A DNA stretch of 64,000 bases from Corythucha ciliata (taxonomy: Eukaryota > Arthropoda > Insecta > Hemiptera > Tingidae): NCBI GenBank assembly GCA_038030265.1, contig CM075941.1, forward strand, positions 59,249,952 to 59,313,951, in the 5' to 3' direction. Every line of letters starts with the position of its first letter. The stretch's first letter is position 1. Below the pieces are notes generated by a model. The model was not told where the DNA came from. It searched no databases and saw only the letters and a list, made by a program, of their open reading frames with translations. The position numbers and the translations under genes are program-made. Shown here piece after piece: positions 29,371 through 41,150 of this stretch.

Positions 29371-32300
29371 TGTCACTATTCAAGCCAAGTTTACGTTAGA
29401 ATAAGTAAGTTGCTGAAAGGTGAAGGAAATGTCGCCGACCGCAAGGGCGAATGATTTATCGAGCTTCGATGCGGCATAATTGAGTTGAAATGTCACGTTG
29501 AACTTTGCTATTTTGTCACCTTTAAGCAGTTTAGAGTTTAGACCGTCTTTTGTATTAAAGGCGTGATGATTATTCACGATTTAAGAGCATTTTTAATAAG
29601 AAGAAATAGATACAGTCAAAAACAAGAAACAAAACAGGAAAGAATAAGAGGAACAGTTGAAAAAATTGGAATCAATTTAAGGTATTCTGTGACACGCTCA
29701 TGAAATAAAACGGTTTACCACGTTTAATCCTTCTGATATGGTCAGAAGGGGTTGAAACATTGCTTATTTCTGTTGTTTACCGTTTTGGTGGGAGGAGGGA
29801 AATCCCGTTGGCGAGAAGAGAGACACTGGGCAAATAGTCCGAGTGTGGCCGTTAGACAAATGGTAAACAGGGTGGTGGTGGGTGAGGGGAAAAACAAACA
29901 ATAGGACAAGAAAAGCAGAAGTCCCACACCCCCCCACCCACACGTTCCTTCGTCACCACTCCGTTGAATCGTACCGAAAGGGCTTTAAAAGGTATATGGA
30001 ATGATCGTTCCCCAACTTTTTGTGAATCGAGCCCCTTCGTGTGGGGCATTTCGGTTGAGTGCGCATCGTCGTGAAATCGGTGGCTGGGTCGAGAGTGGTG
30101 CATATCCGTGAAAGGAGACAGTGATAATAGTGAATTTGAGGGGAAAGAGAGATGCGTTCATTATTGTCTCAAGTGTCAAGTGGCCGGGGGGGTTCAGCTG
30201 GATTGACTCATCTGAGTCATTCACTTTCAGTTTTCTGTATAGAGGGTCCTGTTTCCTATATAACTCGTGGAACATTAGTGCTTTCTGATTTACTCACTAA
30301 GAAAAAAGGGAGCACTTATCTTGTCAATTGTTTCAAGGCGAACGGAAAAGTGAGGGCATCAAGTTTCCTGTAAAACAGCCAAAATAATTAAACTTATTCC
30401 TCGCCTTTCCGCGCCCTCCTACACAAGTATATCAAACTATTTGGCACTTAAATTACAAAGTTCTTCAACGTCAAACCTACCTATCTCTTATAAAAAAAAA
30501 AAAAACTGACGTTCATATTAATTTATAAAGCACTGTCAAGCTAATATGGAATATTGTGAGCGTTTTAGGCGCCTGACCATGCACTTAAACCAATCAGTCG
30601 ATATTAAACATGAAAGCCCATAATATAATACATTTAACATAAATGGGCCCACTTCCTACGGTTTTCGGAGTAGAGCACTAAAGGCTCATCATTGTCTTAA
30701 ATGACTCCCACTTCTCCCCTTATTTCTTACCCTTTTTATCTTATATTTCAATTTTTAATCCCCGGTATTCAGAAAGCAAGGACGGACAAAGTGGAAAACT
30801 TCATCTTCGTTTTATAACTGAATAAAATATTAATTCAATTAACTTGGCTAAATTACAAATTACCTAATTTAAAGGGTTATAAATCGCTTTTAACGTAGGA
30901 GTTCCTTCAATAGGAAGGAGTAAGCTCGAGGAAATGCTGAGTTGTTCACTGTCGTGATTAGAACCCTGTTTCCATCTCTAAGTCAAAGTTACAAAGCAAG
31001 TGAAGTCAAAGCTGACTCATTTCCACTTGAACTTGGAAACGATTTCTGTTTAAAAACTCGTTTAAAACTATAGTTTTAAGTATAAAATTACTCCCACTAA
31101 ATTTTTTAAATGAGTGATGAGTTACAACGCTTTTAAATATTCATCAGCGATGACCTGATCTCTAAAATTCTATTAAACCCCTCTTTTGAACATTATCATT
31201 TTCAACTTTTAATAATAAACAAAGCTGACCAGAGCTGGGGAAATCTAATAAAAAGCTAAAAGGGAGCGGGTGTTTGTTGTCCGTATACACGGGTTAACCA
31301 ATTACGGAGGGAAGAAGATCGGCCCTTTTTGGACAGGCGAGGCGTCAAGCTCTGCGGAATCCAATTAAACCGTTCGGAGAAAGTAAAAAGAGTGTACACA
31401 AGATGAGCCCCTACCCCCCCCCACCACCCAGAGGGAGGAATGAGACGGCGGCGGCGTTGATGCGGCCTGGGCTAACGAAATGAAACGTGGCGAAAAACAA
31501 AAAGAAAATTGTCATTGTTTCACTGTCACTCGCTCTCCTCTTTTCTGATAAGCGCGTGCACACGCTTGTTTACCAATTTTCACCGTATTAAAACTTTCCT
31601 CGGAATAAACTTTTAAATACATTACATATAATAAGTAAAGCCAGTTTAATAAAACTTTTTCGTAACAAAAATAAACGCCAAGCGCGAACTTGTCTCCCTT
31701 AATTCACGCAAACATCATAATGATTAATCACCCTCGCGTCAGATTCACCCTGTAAAATTTTCTCTCTGTCACGCGGAAGGGTGAGTATAAGGGGGGGGGG
31801 GCGATGATGAGGAGCAGCACGTGATAGTGTTTACTCACGAGGCGAAGAGCAAATATCAATCACTGCAATGATGGAATATTTCAAGGGTAATGGCCCTTGC
31901 TTTTCGTCTTTGCGACTGACTTAATGCTCTTGTTTCCTCCCCCATCTTTTTTCTCTGTTACTGTAAGATATAAACGATTTTTGATGATTCCTCTGTTTTT
32001 TTTTCTTTTTTTTTTTATTTAAAACTTTAAATTGAATAAGCCCACCCCTCCGATAGGAGCGCTCTAACTTATTTTTGGATGGATTACAAAGGCTGGGCGA
32101 GAAAAGCCCTCTGTTCTCAAGAGTTTTCAAAGCAAAAAACTAGCCTATTTTTCTGATAAAAGTAGCCCTGAACGCGAATTAAGCATTTTGTTTTGTTTTT
32201 TTTCAATTTTAGTGGCGACATACACTGAAAAAAAATGAACTAAAGGAATTCTTGTAACTAGTTATTTTGTTAATAGAACATATTTTTTGTAAGCCCGACG

Positions 32301-32670
32301 GAACTTTCTTGCATTGATGATGTTTCGCGTTGCATTGATTAATCTTTTCAATTCCTGCCAGAGTTTTGCTAGTTGACGCACAACACCGTTTGCTACTATA
32401 AAAATTTGATAGGTTGAGATCACGAGACGAAAAAATTTCGTTTTCATTACAATTTAATCCTTAGGTACAAGAATTGATATTAATTTTAACAGAACTTTTA
32501 GTAATAAGTTCTGAAATATGAGCGGGAAATCCTAGAATGCTGTGTTATGAGTTTATGGTAATCCTTTAAAATGGTGATCCTTTAAAATGGTGATTCACTA
32601 CTGAATGATTCCTGTAGTGACAGCGACAGTGTTTGCAACTGCTAACATTTCGTTGAGCAGTAATCACCTT
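29371..32670. other. Non-coding stretch, nothing recognised
   Basis: No frame carries a recognisable motif. Homopolymer runs occur at about 30490, 31790 and 32000-32020. A single array-like unit (CGCGAATTAAGCATTTTG) near 32175 may be a stray piece of the 25.7-kb type repeat. Confidence 0.45.
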
Positions 32671-32673
32671 ATA

Positions 32674-33000
32674 TAGACCAAGAGCCAGCGACGTAATAAG
32701 TGCAACCATTTGCATACTTTTCTCGCTTAGCGCATCAATTTGGTAATAATTCACTAATAGTGAGAAAAATTGTCTGCCTCCACTTGGACGTGACGAAACC
32801 GGTGGCAGACGCCATCAAAGCATGCAACTGTAGGGAGAAATAACACAAAGTCCGGTCAGACGGGAAAAAATATTTACTCGCGTGATAATTTATGAACATT
32901 GACCGGGCCCCGTGGCAATGTGCCAATAGAAACATTTTAAAATAAGGAAAACCCGCTTTTCGGTGTAAAGTAACTTTTTTGGGGGCAAATGGGACGAGAA
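32674..33000. repeat. Left long TIR
   Basis: Reverse complement of parts of 38012-38560, from ACCAAGAGCCAGCGACGTAA through the stretch before GGGACGAGAAA. Divergence is moderate, with a ~45-bp indel in the AT-rich middle. Confidence 0.8.
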
Positions 33001-33049
33001 ATTCATGGAAAATATAATAAAAAAATCTATGATGAACCGTTTTCTATCT

Positions 33050-33420
33050 ATGATAAATCATTTTCTGCTGCGACTTGTGTTACCGAGAATGTTGTGAATC
33101 GGGGAATAACGTGAATTACTAGGAAATAACGTTATTCCCTGAATTCCTCAGAGAATAACGTTATTTCCTAGAGATTGGCGTCAATACCTAACACAGTCAG
33201 TCAATGTTGTTCATCTTGACATCGTTCCATAGAATTCACGACATCCCCTAGTCATTCATGTGAATTACTGCTAGGAATTGGCGTGAATGCCTAGGAAATG
33301 TTGATATGGATCCCCTGAATTCTTCAGGAAATATCGTCATTTGCTAGAAACTGACGTTATTCCCTGCTACGTGTAGTAATTCACGTGATTCCCTGATTGA
33401 CAGCATTCCCTGTAACATAT
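33050..33420. repeat. Degenerate repeats around GGAAATAACGTTATTCCC
   Basis: Several partly palindromic units of about 25-30 bp between the left TIR and the gene's 3' end, for example AGGAAATAACGTTATTCCCT and AGAATAACGTTATTTCCTAG. Confidence 0.55.
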
Positions 33421-33649
33421 ACATTATTCATAGAAACTAGGGTAGGTACCCTAAAAAAAAGGTGCAATATAAAAAATATATCAGACAAAATAATTTATTG
33501 TTTGCTTGAAAATTAAAAACAAAATAATTAATTAATGGTATTCGTCGTCCGACCCATATTCACGGATATCAAAATTGCTGTCGTTGTCTGTAAAAATGAT
33601 TGAGAAAGAAGCTCTGAAATATTACGGGTAAATTACATTACTATATTCA

Positions 33650-36600
33650 CCTTCCAGTTAGCTTCATCGCCGATAGTTGAGGGCTGGACGATGTCGTCAT
33701 TAACAAGAGGTGGTGATTGATCACCATCAAACCACTGGCACTCGAGCATAGTTTCGTTGTTCAGCGTTCACCCATGCTCCTCCGGTCGCAGTGAGGTGGG
33801 CACACGCAAATAGGCGTGACTCCACAAACACCCGACGTAGCGCGTTCTCAGCAAATGCTGATACAGCTCTGCTCCGCTCGGTGGTAGGCAAGTCGCGTCG
33901 AAATTTCGGAACTTTTTTGCAAACGGCTCGTCAGGATTTTTAGCCTCGTAGATGCTGGTAAAAATGTCGCTCCTTGCATCGTTGACGGATTTGCAGCACT
34001 GCTTGCCGTATATCTGACAGACAAACTCTTCAATTTTACCAAAAACGTTGTCTCTTTCCGATTTAGGTAAACAAGCTTCCGAAATTTTGATAAAAGCTTT
34101 TTGGTATTCGGTATTTCGCTCCATCAGATTGAACGGCCTTGTTTTACCCTTTTTGAAAAACGCCGGATTGTAGTCACAGCCAGTCAGAGCGTGAAACCCT
34201 GGCATAGCCTTCGAAAGTGATGTTCCTAGACTTCGATAGAGTGACGTCGCGTCTATAAACCTTTGGTTGTTCCCTGTTCCAACATTCAACCAAATTTGTA
34301 ACGACGGAGACGGGGGGACGTCAATATTTTCATTCAGGGAAAGTGCAACCATTCTTCCAAATAAATCCCTTTGCATTCTCACCTCCTGCACTTTACTGGC
34401 AATTATGATTTTTTTTTTTAACAGACTTGGCTGCGAAGTTAATTATCTTATTTCTTGAAATGGGCTTTTCAAACCGGCTTACGTCAAGAGCACATTCCTT
34501 CATAAATCTATTTTTTTGTTCTTCTCCAATCTCCACCGCAGACAAAAGGAAATTTGACACATCTTCTGCCGCACCTTTTCCAGTAGCAATGTTGAATAAC
34601 ACTTCCTTGTCCAAACTACTGTCAAATGGATTCATGATGCTCATCACAGCTTCGGTGAACTTATGAAGACTTTCAACTGACTTCTTGATGTTATATGGCT
34701 TCAGATCAGCGGTGACATCTTGAGTTTTCTGCAAACCAGTTTCATCTAAAACATGAGATATTACAACAGAGCGTATGGTGTGACTTCGGGCCCATCGTTG
34801 TCTCGCGGATATAGAATTTGTGAAATGAATTACACCAGTTAGACGTCTTCCTGCATCAGCGTTTATTGTTTGCTCCAACGTCAAATCTACTGGTTGCTTG
34901 GAAAATGGCTTTTCCGTGCGTTTGACTCCGAAACTGCCACCTTCAAAGTTAATTTCTAGACCGGGATGAGTTTCTGTGGCTCTTAGCAAGTTATCGATGT
35001 ATTTGAGCAGCCATCGAGCATAATTTGGCTGGTTCATCAAAAATAAAAGATTGACCATTTTTGCCAGTATGAATTTAAACAACGTGAAATCACCAGTCCG
35101 CACACTCCGATTTAAAATTAAGTATTGCTCAATAAATTGAACGTACAACATGTAAAACTTGGCCGTTTTACCATGGGCACCGTCTAAAGTTTGGAGTTTG
35201 TAAGCTTCATAGCGAAGCAACAAATTCGAAAGCGGACCATGTCCTTCAACAGGATTTGTTGTAGTGCTTAATTTTTTGCTTTGTATGTGTTCCAAATTAG
35301 TCAGAACATCGTCAACAATTTCAAATCCTTCATCTTGTAAAAACTGTTTAAAGTGAAGTGTCTCTATACCCACGGCTACTAAGGGATGAAGCCTCTTGCA
35401 CCTGTTGAAGTGTTTTCCCGTTACAAAGCCTCCGACAGAACCACTTGCAATAATTTCGCTTTCAACCATGATGTATGTCAATCCACATTCGTCAATAAAT
35501 TTGCCCACAGCCTTGAAATATGCCATCATGATGTGGAAAGATCCGAGATGAATGAAAATTTTATTGAACCGGGGTCTCTCAGTTGCTTGAATTTGGAGGG
35601 CAACCTTTGCAATTGCCAAATCACACGTGACTTCTATGTACCGCTGTTGACATTCTTCAGCAATCCTTTGCGCTTCTTTTAGAGTCTCCAGCACTACAAC
35701 TGACTGAGTCGGTGAAACATTGATTGAAGGGAGGTACGCTACATTTTGTTGGTCAATATTGTCCAATAAAATTTTACTGTTGAAGCCTACCCACATCGGT
35801 GTGTTTTCCACTTGAAATGCAAGTGACATCATCCATAGAGTGTCCAGTTGTTTGACACAACTAAGGTTATTGGGTGTAAAAAGTCGTAGTTGGTGATCAT
35901 TTGGGAGCAGAGCTTCATCCATTTTGGGCTTTTTTGGGTAGGTCTCGAATTCTGGGCACAAAGCTTCGAAAGTTCTTCTTTTTTTAAAACCTGTTGTCTT
36001 TGTTATTAACGTCGCCGCGTCGTCAATGAGAGGCTTTCCAGGCGTATCTTTCATTGGGGTGTCACACACAGTATTTTTCTGGAATATTATCCCAACCGTG
36101 TCGTGCAGGGTGTCTTTACCAGATTTTGTTTCGACAAACCGGTCAAAATTATCGAAAGCAAGTCCAGTTACTAATTGCGACGAAATCTTGATTCCCCCGG
36201 GACATTTTTCGGAATGGTCGATGGAAGTGTACGAAGTTTCTGTCTCCAACTCTTCAATTGCATTATAGCTGCAACAGCGTCCGTACCGATTTAAAATCTC
36301 GATGACATTGCGTGAGCTCGTTAAACTCTTCATGGCCATGCCTAAACTTATATGTTTTGATGTTTTGATTCTTCCATTTCGGACTGCATGAATCATATCC
36401 TGGGCGATTGATTGAATCTTTCGAACGCATACTTCACTTTCTCTTCTTCTAGTTTCCAACCCACCAATAAGAGTTATCAAGAACTCCTTCAGTTTTTCAG
36501 GAACCTCACATTCACCACTAATCAAGTCTTGAGGGGTCGGCTTTTCTGGGAGGGATTTTTTCTTGATACTCAAAATTACTTCTCTTAAAAAAAGAGCAGC

Positions 36601-37260
36601 TTCTTTCACTGAGTCTCTTTCTTTCAAGCTCGAGAAGGTTGACTCATCAACAACTGAATCAATGGGTGCGGCTATATTTTGATTGTGTAGTAAGACAAAT
36701 TTGATTTGTCCGTCGAAGGTGTTGATAATATTTTCTTTCAAGAACCAGGATTGGGCAGTCGCGGCCACGTTTTCTATAGCACACTCATTCTCTTCCATTA
36801 TTCTCGTTAAAGCAGATCTATAACTTTGAACTAAAAATGTTAAGAAAACACATTTTTTGTTATAAACAACATGTTCTTCAACTACAAGTGCAAAGTTCAT
36901 CGAAGGCCATTTTGTGATACTCTCGGTTCTCGTGCCATTTACTTCCATCATCTTCTGAGACGACCTTCCGATGACCGGAGTAGAAAACAGATTTACAACT
37001 TCTGTGGTACGGTATGTCCTCTTTGCAAGTTAATTCGTTAACCTTGTCCATTAATTGGGTGTTATTCGTCGTAGCAGCGTGTCCCAGTATATTGCTCTTG
37101 AAACTAAAGAGTTTATTTGATGCACAAAACAACAACCTGTGTTCAACCATTTTGATTCTTAGTCTACTTTTCCCACAAAATATGCATGCAATCTCACGGC
37201 TTGATTCTTCACTGACCTGTGAATCACCAGCTGCCGACGTTGATGGAAGGCAAGAGCGGC
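33650..37260 (-). pseudogene. Large transposon-encoded protein with a FEN/XPG-like C-terminal motif
   Basis: Minus strand. The start is a Cys-rich domain (CIFCGK, C-x2-C, and the later YHRSCKSVFY). Next is a middle region with LAFDNFDRFVETKSGKDTLH at about 36160, then YIEVTCDLAIAKVALQIQ and FVTGKHFNRCKRLHPLVAVG. The 3' part has WLNVGTGNNQRFIDATSL and GFHALTGCDYNPAFFKKGK, recalling the GCDY segment after the active site of FEN/XPG nucleases. Frame breaks: the 5' end has lost 7 bp relative to the duplicate at 40476-41150, another shift lies near 36880, and a poly-A run (34406-34418) shifts frame after SVKKK. A TGA at about 33768-33770 falls where a related-looking frame continues (ECQWFDGD). 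An Asp-rich first nuclease motif was not found. Function in transposition is inferred from its position between TIRs. Confidence 0.65.
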
Positions 37261-39515
37261 ATTCACTCGAGTCGTGGTAGATTGCACATGGGTTTCTACC
37301 ACATTTGTTACGCCTGCAATTATAATAGGATCAATAGGATGTGACTTACAGTAAAACTATGTTAGTGGCCTTACCAATATCCAAATACTGGCGCTTGACT
37401 GCGGTGAATTTCTTATAGCAATTCCGGTGGTAGCCAGAGTTCGTTGAAATAACAGAGGGTAATGTTATGTTTGCATACTTCAAACTTGATCCTCGTTAAC
37501 AAAATATTATTAAGGCCCATTTTCACCAACAAAATTGATCTCGTTTAAAGTTGATCTTGATTAGTTGCCAATAGCGACCCGTATGAATTTTGATACAATT
37601 GTTTACATTGTTAATCGTGATTAGTTGTTGATCTTGGTTTAAGAAGTTGGTGAAATCGGGCCTAAGTCTTTCAAGAGTTTCTTCACTAAACGCAATAACT
37701 TTTGTCCCATCACACTTAGCACAAAGTGCACACTTTTTCCTGTTTTTCCTCTCCATAAGTAGAACTCGCGCTACTGAGCAGGGCAGCTAATCTCACAGAA
37801 ATACTAAATTTAACAATAAGCTCCAAAAAAAAAAAAACGAATACACATTTGACGATCCGTGAGGCTTGCGTCGATTTTAAACTATTTAAAACATGTGTAT
37901 CGTTCACAAATCATCAATTCGAGTTTCTTTCCGTAACGAAGCAATGAGGCAATTTTGCGCTGCTATGTTAGCATGAAAACGGTTGAACATAGATTTTGTA
38001 CTATAAACATTTTACGTGACTTTCTCGTCCCATTTCCCCCCTCCCAAAAAGTTCCATGATACCGAAAACCGGTACTTGACATTTGTAGGGCTTTTTGGAT
38101 TTTACAATGTTTCTATTGGCTCATTGCCACGGGGTCCGGTGAAAAAAATAATTAAATCCTCATTTCCCTATATTTTTCAATGTACGTAATGTTATCGAGT
38201 GAGTAAATATGTTTTCCCGTCTGACCGGAATTTGTATTATTTTCCCTTACAGTTGCATGCTTTGACGGCGTCTGCCGCCGGTTTCGTCACGTCCAAATTG
38301 AGGCAGACAATTTTTCTCACTATTAGTGAATTATTACCAAATTGATGCGCTAAGCGAGAAAAGCATGCAAATGGTTGCACTTAAGTGCAACCATAACGAC
38401 ATTTACATCGCCGTATAAAGGTGTTCGACATATGATCGGAAAGGCAGACATGCTTTTTCATGCTCAACAGCACTAGTACAAAGCTGGGATGTGTGTTAGG
38501 AAAGTATGCAAATGGTTGCACTTATTACGTCGCTGGCTCTTGGTCTAATACTGCTATTTTTACGAGAAATATAGTCAGGTTTACCAATCCCAGCGAATTT
38601 TAGGCATTCTAGCAGCAGTAACTATATACCCGGTTGAGATCACACTAAAAGGATTACTGTTGACTAGGTAGCTACATTCAGTACCGACCAATTTAAGTTT
38701 GGGCTGGCGTGAAGCAGACTCCTTTCCTTCATTGCCTACGCGGTTTAGAAACTGGGAACGTCAATTTCAATACCATTCTAGTTTTCGTGCTCGTGCCGGA
38801 AAGAAAGATGGATCAGTGAGGAGGATTGGGGCCTTCCCCAACATGTGAGAACTTTCAATGGGAGGTAAGTAAAATTAATGTATATTTGGCTAAATGAGAT
38901 GTTATTGTCCCCCACACGAAATAGCGCATGGGATGATGGGTTGGTTGGAATTGTTCAGCTTTTGGAATTCGAAATGTTTTGGTAAGTATACTTCTCTGTA
39001 CTTCACTGGGAGAAAAAACAGCTCAAACTATAACGAACTAACTAGACACGTGCTACTCGGTAGTTTTGTTTCCCGCCGACAAACCTACTTGGTCAGCTAA
39101 AATTAACGGTCGTTTCCACTAGGTCAAAACATCGTGTGAGCAGTCATATTCATTGGGGTCAAATGGGGTGGTTATGCGTTGACGCCGTGTATTTCATGGC
39201 GTCTTTAAAATACGGCACCATGCATTTTGGTGCAGCTTAGCCACTGACCACCCAACTCCGATCTCCAGCCTTCCCGGCGTCTTGGAACGCGCCGTGCTGC
39301 GGTATCCGCGGCACGGTTGGCGGCCCTGTTACGGAGAATTCTCCTAACAAATGGAGGAGGGGTATGGGCCGTGTAGTGGCGAGGGCACGGTCTTAAAAGA
39401 ACTCGCTACCAACCCAAGGCGTTATGCGATCCGTGCCGAAGGGTGCGTGACACAGGGTGAGCTGTGTCTCTAACGGAGCCTCAGAGATACCAGGTGACCT
39501 CGCTGAGTATTAAGC
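36650..39515. repeat. Tandem segmental duplication, unit A
   Basis: Nearly identical to 40493-43214. It starts at CAACTGAATCAATGGGTGCG inside the transposon gene and ends at GCTGAGTATTAAGCC inside a LINE 5' region. A few indels separate the copies (for example a 7-bp loss at 37253 and an extra ~100 bp at 37510-37665). Confidence 0.88.
38012..38560. repeat. Right long TIR with extra segment
   Basis: Matches the left TIR but has an added segment between two copies of ATGCAAATGGTTGCACTT. The addition starts AAGTGCAACCAT and ends ATGGTTGCACTT, so it has its own 12-bp inverted ends. It creates a perfect 24-bp palindrome (38371-38394) at its junction. The same structure is present in the duplicate at 41711-42241. 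Confidence 0.75.
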
Positions 39516-40490
39516 CGTTCTAAAGAACACACCCCGGTGCAGGGGCTTATCTCTTCGAGTGCAACGCACTCGGCGCGCGCTAGCTCATCATTCTTGTCAC
39601 TCTCGTGCTCAAGGGTCCAGTTAGCGATTATCTCTTATCGGTTCTAAGAAGCGACGACCTCTAACCTTATTAAGAGGAGAGAGCTATCTTCGCAGGATCA
39701 GCATTTTCGGGCTTCACACGCCTGATATTTATGTTCCGGCCTGCGAGACACTAGCTGAGGACCTCCTCAACCTCATACGGTGCGAGGGACTCTAGACTAG
39801 ATCAACCGATCCAAGAGCGGCACAATAATCCACTTAGGATTCCGTGCCTGGGGCGTGTGCCATGCCCCTGCTCTTGGATAGTGGAGGAAGGAAGGAGGTA
39901 GTTGGTTACGCGGATGACCTTGCGATTCTAGTTAGGGGCAAATTTGATGATACCATATCCAGTAGGAGGCAGGGTGCTCTTAACATAGTGCAGCGATGGT
40001 GCAGCAGGCATGGTCTCAGGGTTAACCCTGAGAAGACCACCCTTGTTGCGTTTACCAGGCGGAGGAAGCTGGCATTAAAGGTAGTTCGACTGAATGGAGA
40101 AGTGTTGAAAGTAGGAAAAGAAGTCAAGTACCTTGGAATTACCCTGGATCAGGAGCTCAAATGGACCTCGCATATTAAGAGGGTGCTGAATAAGGCCACG
40201 TTCGCATTGTGGGCTGGTCGGAAAATGTTTGGCAAAACATGGGGTCTAAAGCCAAAAATGGTGTTGTGGCTGTATACAGCCGTTGTTAGGCCTATCGTCA
40301 CCTACGGCTCACTCCTATGGTGGCAGAAGACGAAGCAATGGACAGTCCAGGCCTTGCTGAGTAAGTTGCAGCGCCAGGCCTGTCTTGGAGAAACGGGTGC
40401 TATGCTATGCTATGATTAGTGAGAGGGGTCTTCAGAAAGCGAAGATCTTCATCCTGTCTGACAGCCACGCGGCTCTTAAAGCCCTAGGCT
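39180..40490 (+). mobile_element. Internally deleted non-LTR retrotransposon, copy A
   Basis: The first ~335 bp are a GC-rich 5' UTR-like segment (GCGTCTTTAAAATACGGCAC onward) shared with 42880-43213. Sequence diverges after GAGTATTAAGCC, and from 39844 an RT fragment begins. ORF1, the endonuclease and the first half of RT are absent. Confidence 0.65.
39844..40490 (+). pseudogene. LINE reverse transcriptase and RNase H fragment
   Basis: The frame 39844-40419 contains the RT active site VVGYADDLAILV, then HGLRVNPEKTTLVAFTRRRK and VKYLGITLDQELKWTSHI. A shift near 40400 leads to IFILSDSHAALKALG, an RNase H active-site segment. RT followed by RNase H points to the I/Loa/R1 group rather than plain Jockey or CR1. 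Both ends are missing, and the break at 40490 is the duplication junction. Confidence 0.85.
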
Positions 40491-41150
40491 AACAACTGAA
40501 TCAATGGGTGCGGCTATATTTTGATTGTGTAGTAAAACAAATTTGATTTGTCCGTCGAAGGTGTTGATAATATTTTCTTTCAAGAACCAGGATTGGGCAG
40601 TCGCGGCCACGTTTTCTATAGCACACTCATTCTCTTCCATTATTCTCGTTAAAGCAGATCTATAACTTTGAACTAAAAATGTTAAGAAATTACATTTTTT
40701 GTTATAAACAACATGTTCTTCAATGAAAGTGCAAAGTTCATCGAAGGCCATTATGTGATACTTTCGGTTCTCGTGCCATTTACTTCCATCATTTTCTGAG
40801 ACGACCTTCCGATGACTGGAGTAGAAAACAGATTTACAACTTCTGTGGTACGGTATGTCCTCTTTGCAAGTTAATTCGTTAACCTTGTCCATTAATTGGG
40901 TGTTATTCGTCGTAGCAGCGTGTCTCAGTATATTGCTCTTGAAACTCAAAATTTTATTTGATGCACAAAACAACAATCTGTGTTCAACCATTTTGATTCT
41001 TAGTCTACTTTTCCCGCAAAATATGCATGCAATCTCACGGCTTGATTCTTCACTGACCTGTGAATCACCAGCTGCCGACGTTGATGGAAGGCAAGATGGA
41101 TGAGCGGCATTCACTCGAGTCGTGGTAGATTGCACATGGGTTTCTACCAC
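40476..41150 (-). pseudogene. 5' part of the long-TIR transposon gene, duplicate
   Basis: Duplicate of the N-terminal part of the gene at 33650-37260. Here the first ~220 codons are in one frame: a Ser/Thr-rich leader (SCLPSTSAAGDSQVSEES), then CIFCGKSRLRIKMVEHRL and the YHRSCKSVFYSSHRK region. The frame is truncated at 40493 by the duplication breakpoint, after AAPIDSVV. The better frame suggests this copy keeps the ancestral state at the two 5' breaks seen in unit A. Confidence 0.8.

Larger units (their letters stand above)
32674..38560 (-). mobile_element. Long-TIR DNA transposon with a large decayed gene
   Basis: The left segment 32674-33000 and the right segment 38012-38560 are inverted copies over about 300 bp (for example CTCACTATTAGTGAATTATT, GTCTGACCGG and CCAATAGAAACATT in opposite orientation). 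Between them on the minus strand lies a gene of about 1100 codons (33650-37260). The right TIR has an extra ~150-bp segment. The exact outer ends and target duplication were not determined. The encoded protein family is widespread in invertebrate genomes as an uncharacterised repetitive protein. Confidence 0.75.

Noticed and set aside
33050..33420. CRISPR-like repeats with spacers
   Set aside because: Units are irregular and diverged, with no constant repeat; eukaryotic context.
38894..39100. 68-residue ORF conserved at 42591-42797
   Set aside because: Conserved only because the segment is duplicated; no motif and no codon-level evidence.
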